From Burkholderiaceae bacterium (lineage in GTDB: Bacteria > Pseudomonadota > Gammaproteobacteria > Burkholderiales > Burkholderiaceae_C): a stretch of 7,336 nucleotides of DNA. The position numbers were made by a program, and so were the translations under genes. The notes under the pieces are model-generated. The model had not been told where the DNA came from and did not search any database. It worked only from the letters and a program-made list of their open reading frames with translations. The stretch covers positions 1-7,336 of the forward strand of contig JALRAA010000066.1 in NCBI GenBank assembly GCA_023262645.1, given 5' to 3'. How positions within the stretch are numbered: position 1 is the first letter of the stretch; the number at the start of each line of letters is the position of its first letter. Shown here one piece after another: positions 6,483-7,336 of this stretch.

Positions 6483-6830
6483 TCAGCCCAAAGCCCGATA
6501 AGCCTTCAATCCACCCGCGATATAGCGTGCATTGACGTAGCCCATTTGACGCAAGGTGTTGGCCGACAAAGCGCCACGGTTGTTGGCATTGCAGTAGCAC
6601 AGCACCGTGGTGTTGAGATCTGGCACCACACCTTCGATGTTCATTTCCAGCTTGCCTCGGCTCACATGCAAAGAGCCTGGCAGGTGGTCGGCGTCATGCT
6701 CTTCCTTGTCCCGGATGTCCAATGCTATGGCCCCTTGTGCCAGCAGTCCATTGACCTGAGCGGCTTCCACGCTGCCCACTTGAGCCATGGCCACATCGGC
6801 CAGGTGTTGAAATTTTTCGGTGTAAGCCAT
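6483..6830 (-). CDS. Single-domain rhodanese-like sulfurtransferase
   Basis: This 115-residue protein is one rhodanese domain, which would hold sulfur as a persulfide and pass it to thiols or cyanide. It has no signal peptide, so it should be cytoplasmic, unlike the Sox proteins. The LDIRDKEEHDADHLPGSLHV stretch (37-56) is the usual N-terminal part. The active-site loop is C80-N-A-N-N-R85, with the catalytic cysteine five residues before the arginine, preceded by a second cysteine, Cys78 (CYC). The loop glycine common in many rhodaneses is Asn here. The end, YIAGGLKAYRALG, is typical. GAAAG precedes the ATG, which lies 17 bases after the cydB stop. The frame runs into the MBL gene after about five bases, so cotranscription is likely. 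The physiological acceptor is unknown. Confidence 0.9.
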   Translation of the reverse strand: MAYTEKFQHLADVAMAQVGSVEAAQVNGLLAQGAIALDIRDKEEHDADHLPGSLHVSRGKLEMNIEGVVPDLNTTVLCYCNANNRGALSANTLRQMGYVNARYIAGGLKAYRALG

Positions 6831-6847
6831 GCTGTTCTTTCAAAAAT

Positions 6848-7336
6848 TCAATATTTGAGTTGGGAGGACTTGCCCCAAAACACCCGATAGGCATAGACGG
6901 TATAGCCAATGATCACGGGCAACACCACCACCACACCGTAAAAAATCACCAGCAAGGCCTCAGGCGCACTGGCGGCTTGCCAAATGTTGAGTTTGTCGAT
7001 GACCAACCAAGGAAACAAGCTGTAGGCCAAGCCATAAAAGGACAACAAAAACACGCCCACGGTGCTGGCAAAGGGAACGCCCGCACCGTATTGGTTGCCT
7101 TGGGCAAAGCGCGTGGGCAAGCGTGACAGGCTGCGCCAAATCACCACGAACAAAGCCATCGTCATGGCCGGAATTGGCAACAACATCAGCACGTTGGGAA
7201 AGCTGAACCACTTGTCAAAGATGCGCGGGCTGACCCAAGGCGTGGCCACAGATATGGCCACCACGCCAGCGGCGGTCAACCACAAACTGCCTTGCGCCCA
7301 AGCCACAGCGCGCAATTGCAACGCACCTTCGGTCTT
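6848..7336 (-). CDS. cydB: Cytochrome bd-type quinol oxidase subunit II, CydB/CioB (partial, C-terminal 162 residues)
   Basis: This is the C-terminal half of the second subunit of a bd-type (cyanide-insensitive type) quinol oxidase, an inner membrane enzyme that reduces oxygen with electrons from quinol. The frame is open to the right edge, where it begins KTEGALQLRA, a stretch that follows a transmembrane helix in CydB. About four hydrophobic segments follow, at fragment residues 20-36, 48-69, 88-112 and 125-152. The last, ending in YTVYAYRVFWGK, closely fits the CydB C-terminus. A TTG at 7321 is only an internal Leu codon, not a start. No small cydX-like gene lies between it and the rhodanese gene; the gap is 17 bases. 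The family call is good; the choice between CydB and CioB cannot be settled here. Confidence 0.9.
   Translation of the reverse strand, partial: KTEGALQLRAVAWAQGSLWLTAAGVVAISVATPWVSPRIFDKWFSFPNVLMLLPIPAMTMALFVVIWRSLSRLPTRFAQGNQYGAGVPFASTVGVFLLSFYGLAYSLFPWLVIDKLNIWQAASAPEALLVIFYGVVVVLPVIIGYTVYAYRVFWGKSSQLKY

Noticed and set aside
6478..6600. MBL hydrolase starting at the ATG at 6600
   Set aside because: It would overlap the rhodanese gene by more than 100 bases and put 41 residues before the signal-like segment; the GTG at 6477 fits better.
1..7336. A novel multi-gene system, mobile element or CRISPR array
   Set aside because: Every gene matches a known family, genes are densely packed on one strand, and no terminal repeats, transposase or array repeats are visible.

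Overview
This window carries most of a thiosulfate-oxidation (Sox) gene cluster, all on the minus strand. Read in the direction of transcription (right to left), the order is: 3' end of cydB (cytochrome bd-type quinol oxidase subunit II), a small cytoplasmic rhodanese, a secreted metallo-beta-lactamase-fold hydrolase (SoxH-related type), an AT-rich 92-base intergenic gap, then soxC-soxD-soxY-soxZ-soxA-soxX-soxB. soxB runs off the left edge and cydB off the right edge. No plus-strand gene, RNA gene, mobile element, CRISPR array or clear terminator is visible, and no gene-free stretch exceeds 92 bases.

The soxCDYZAXB order, the protein sequences and the intermediate GC content fit a betaproteobacterium of the Burkholderiales, probably a freshwater or soil facultative sulfur oxidiser. 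That placement is inferred from family resemblance, without a database search.

The sox genes are packed as one operon: gaps of 1 to 27 bases, or a 17-base overlap if soxD starts at 4095, with good Shine-Dalgarno sequences for most genes. SoxXA (monoheme lipoprotein SoxX plus monoheme SoxA) would join thiosulfate to the C-terminal GGCGG cysteine of SoxY, which is held in SoxYZ. SoxB would hydrolyse off sulfate, and the SoxCD molybdenum/diheme sulfane dehydrogenase would oxidise the remaining sulfane sulfur. With SoxCD present, the expected outcome is complete oxidation to sulfate without stored sulfur globules. SoxC, SoxY and SoxB have Tat-type leaders, SoxA and SoxD Sec-type leaders, and SoxX a lipoprotein leader.

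The upstream genes (cydB, rhodanese, MBL hydrolase) are also closely spaced, at 17 and about 5 bases, and look like a separate transcription unit. The AT-rich gap before soxC holds a plausible promoter and an 18-base near-perfect palindrome that could be an operator. The main points of interest are this control region, the GTG start of soxC overlapped by an ATG-TGA, the extra cysteine in SoxY, the KR (not RR) in the SoxB leader, and the grouping of a bd oxidase, a rhodanese and an MBL hydrolase beside sox. The core system itself is well known and not new.
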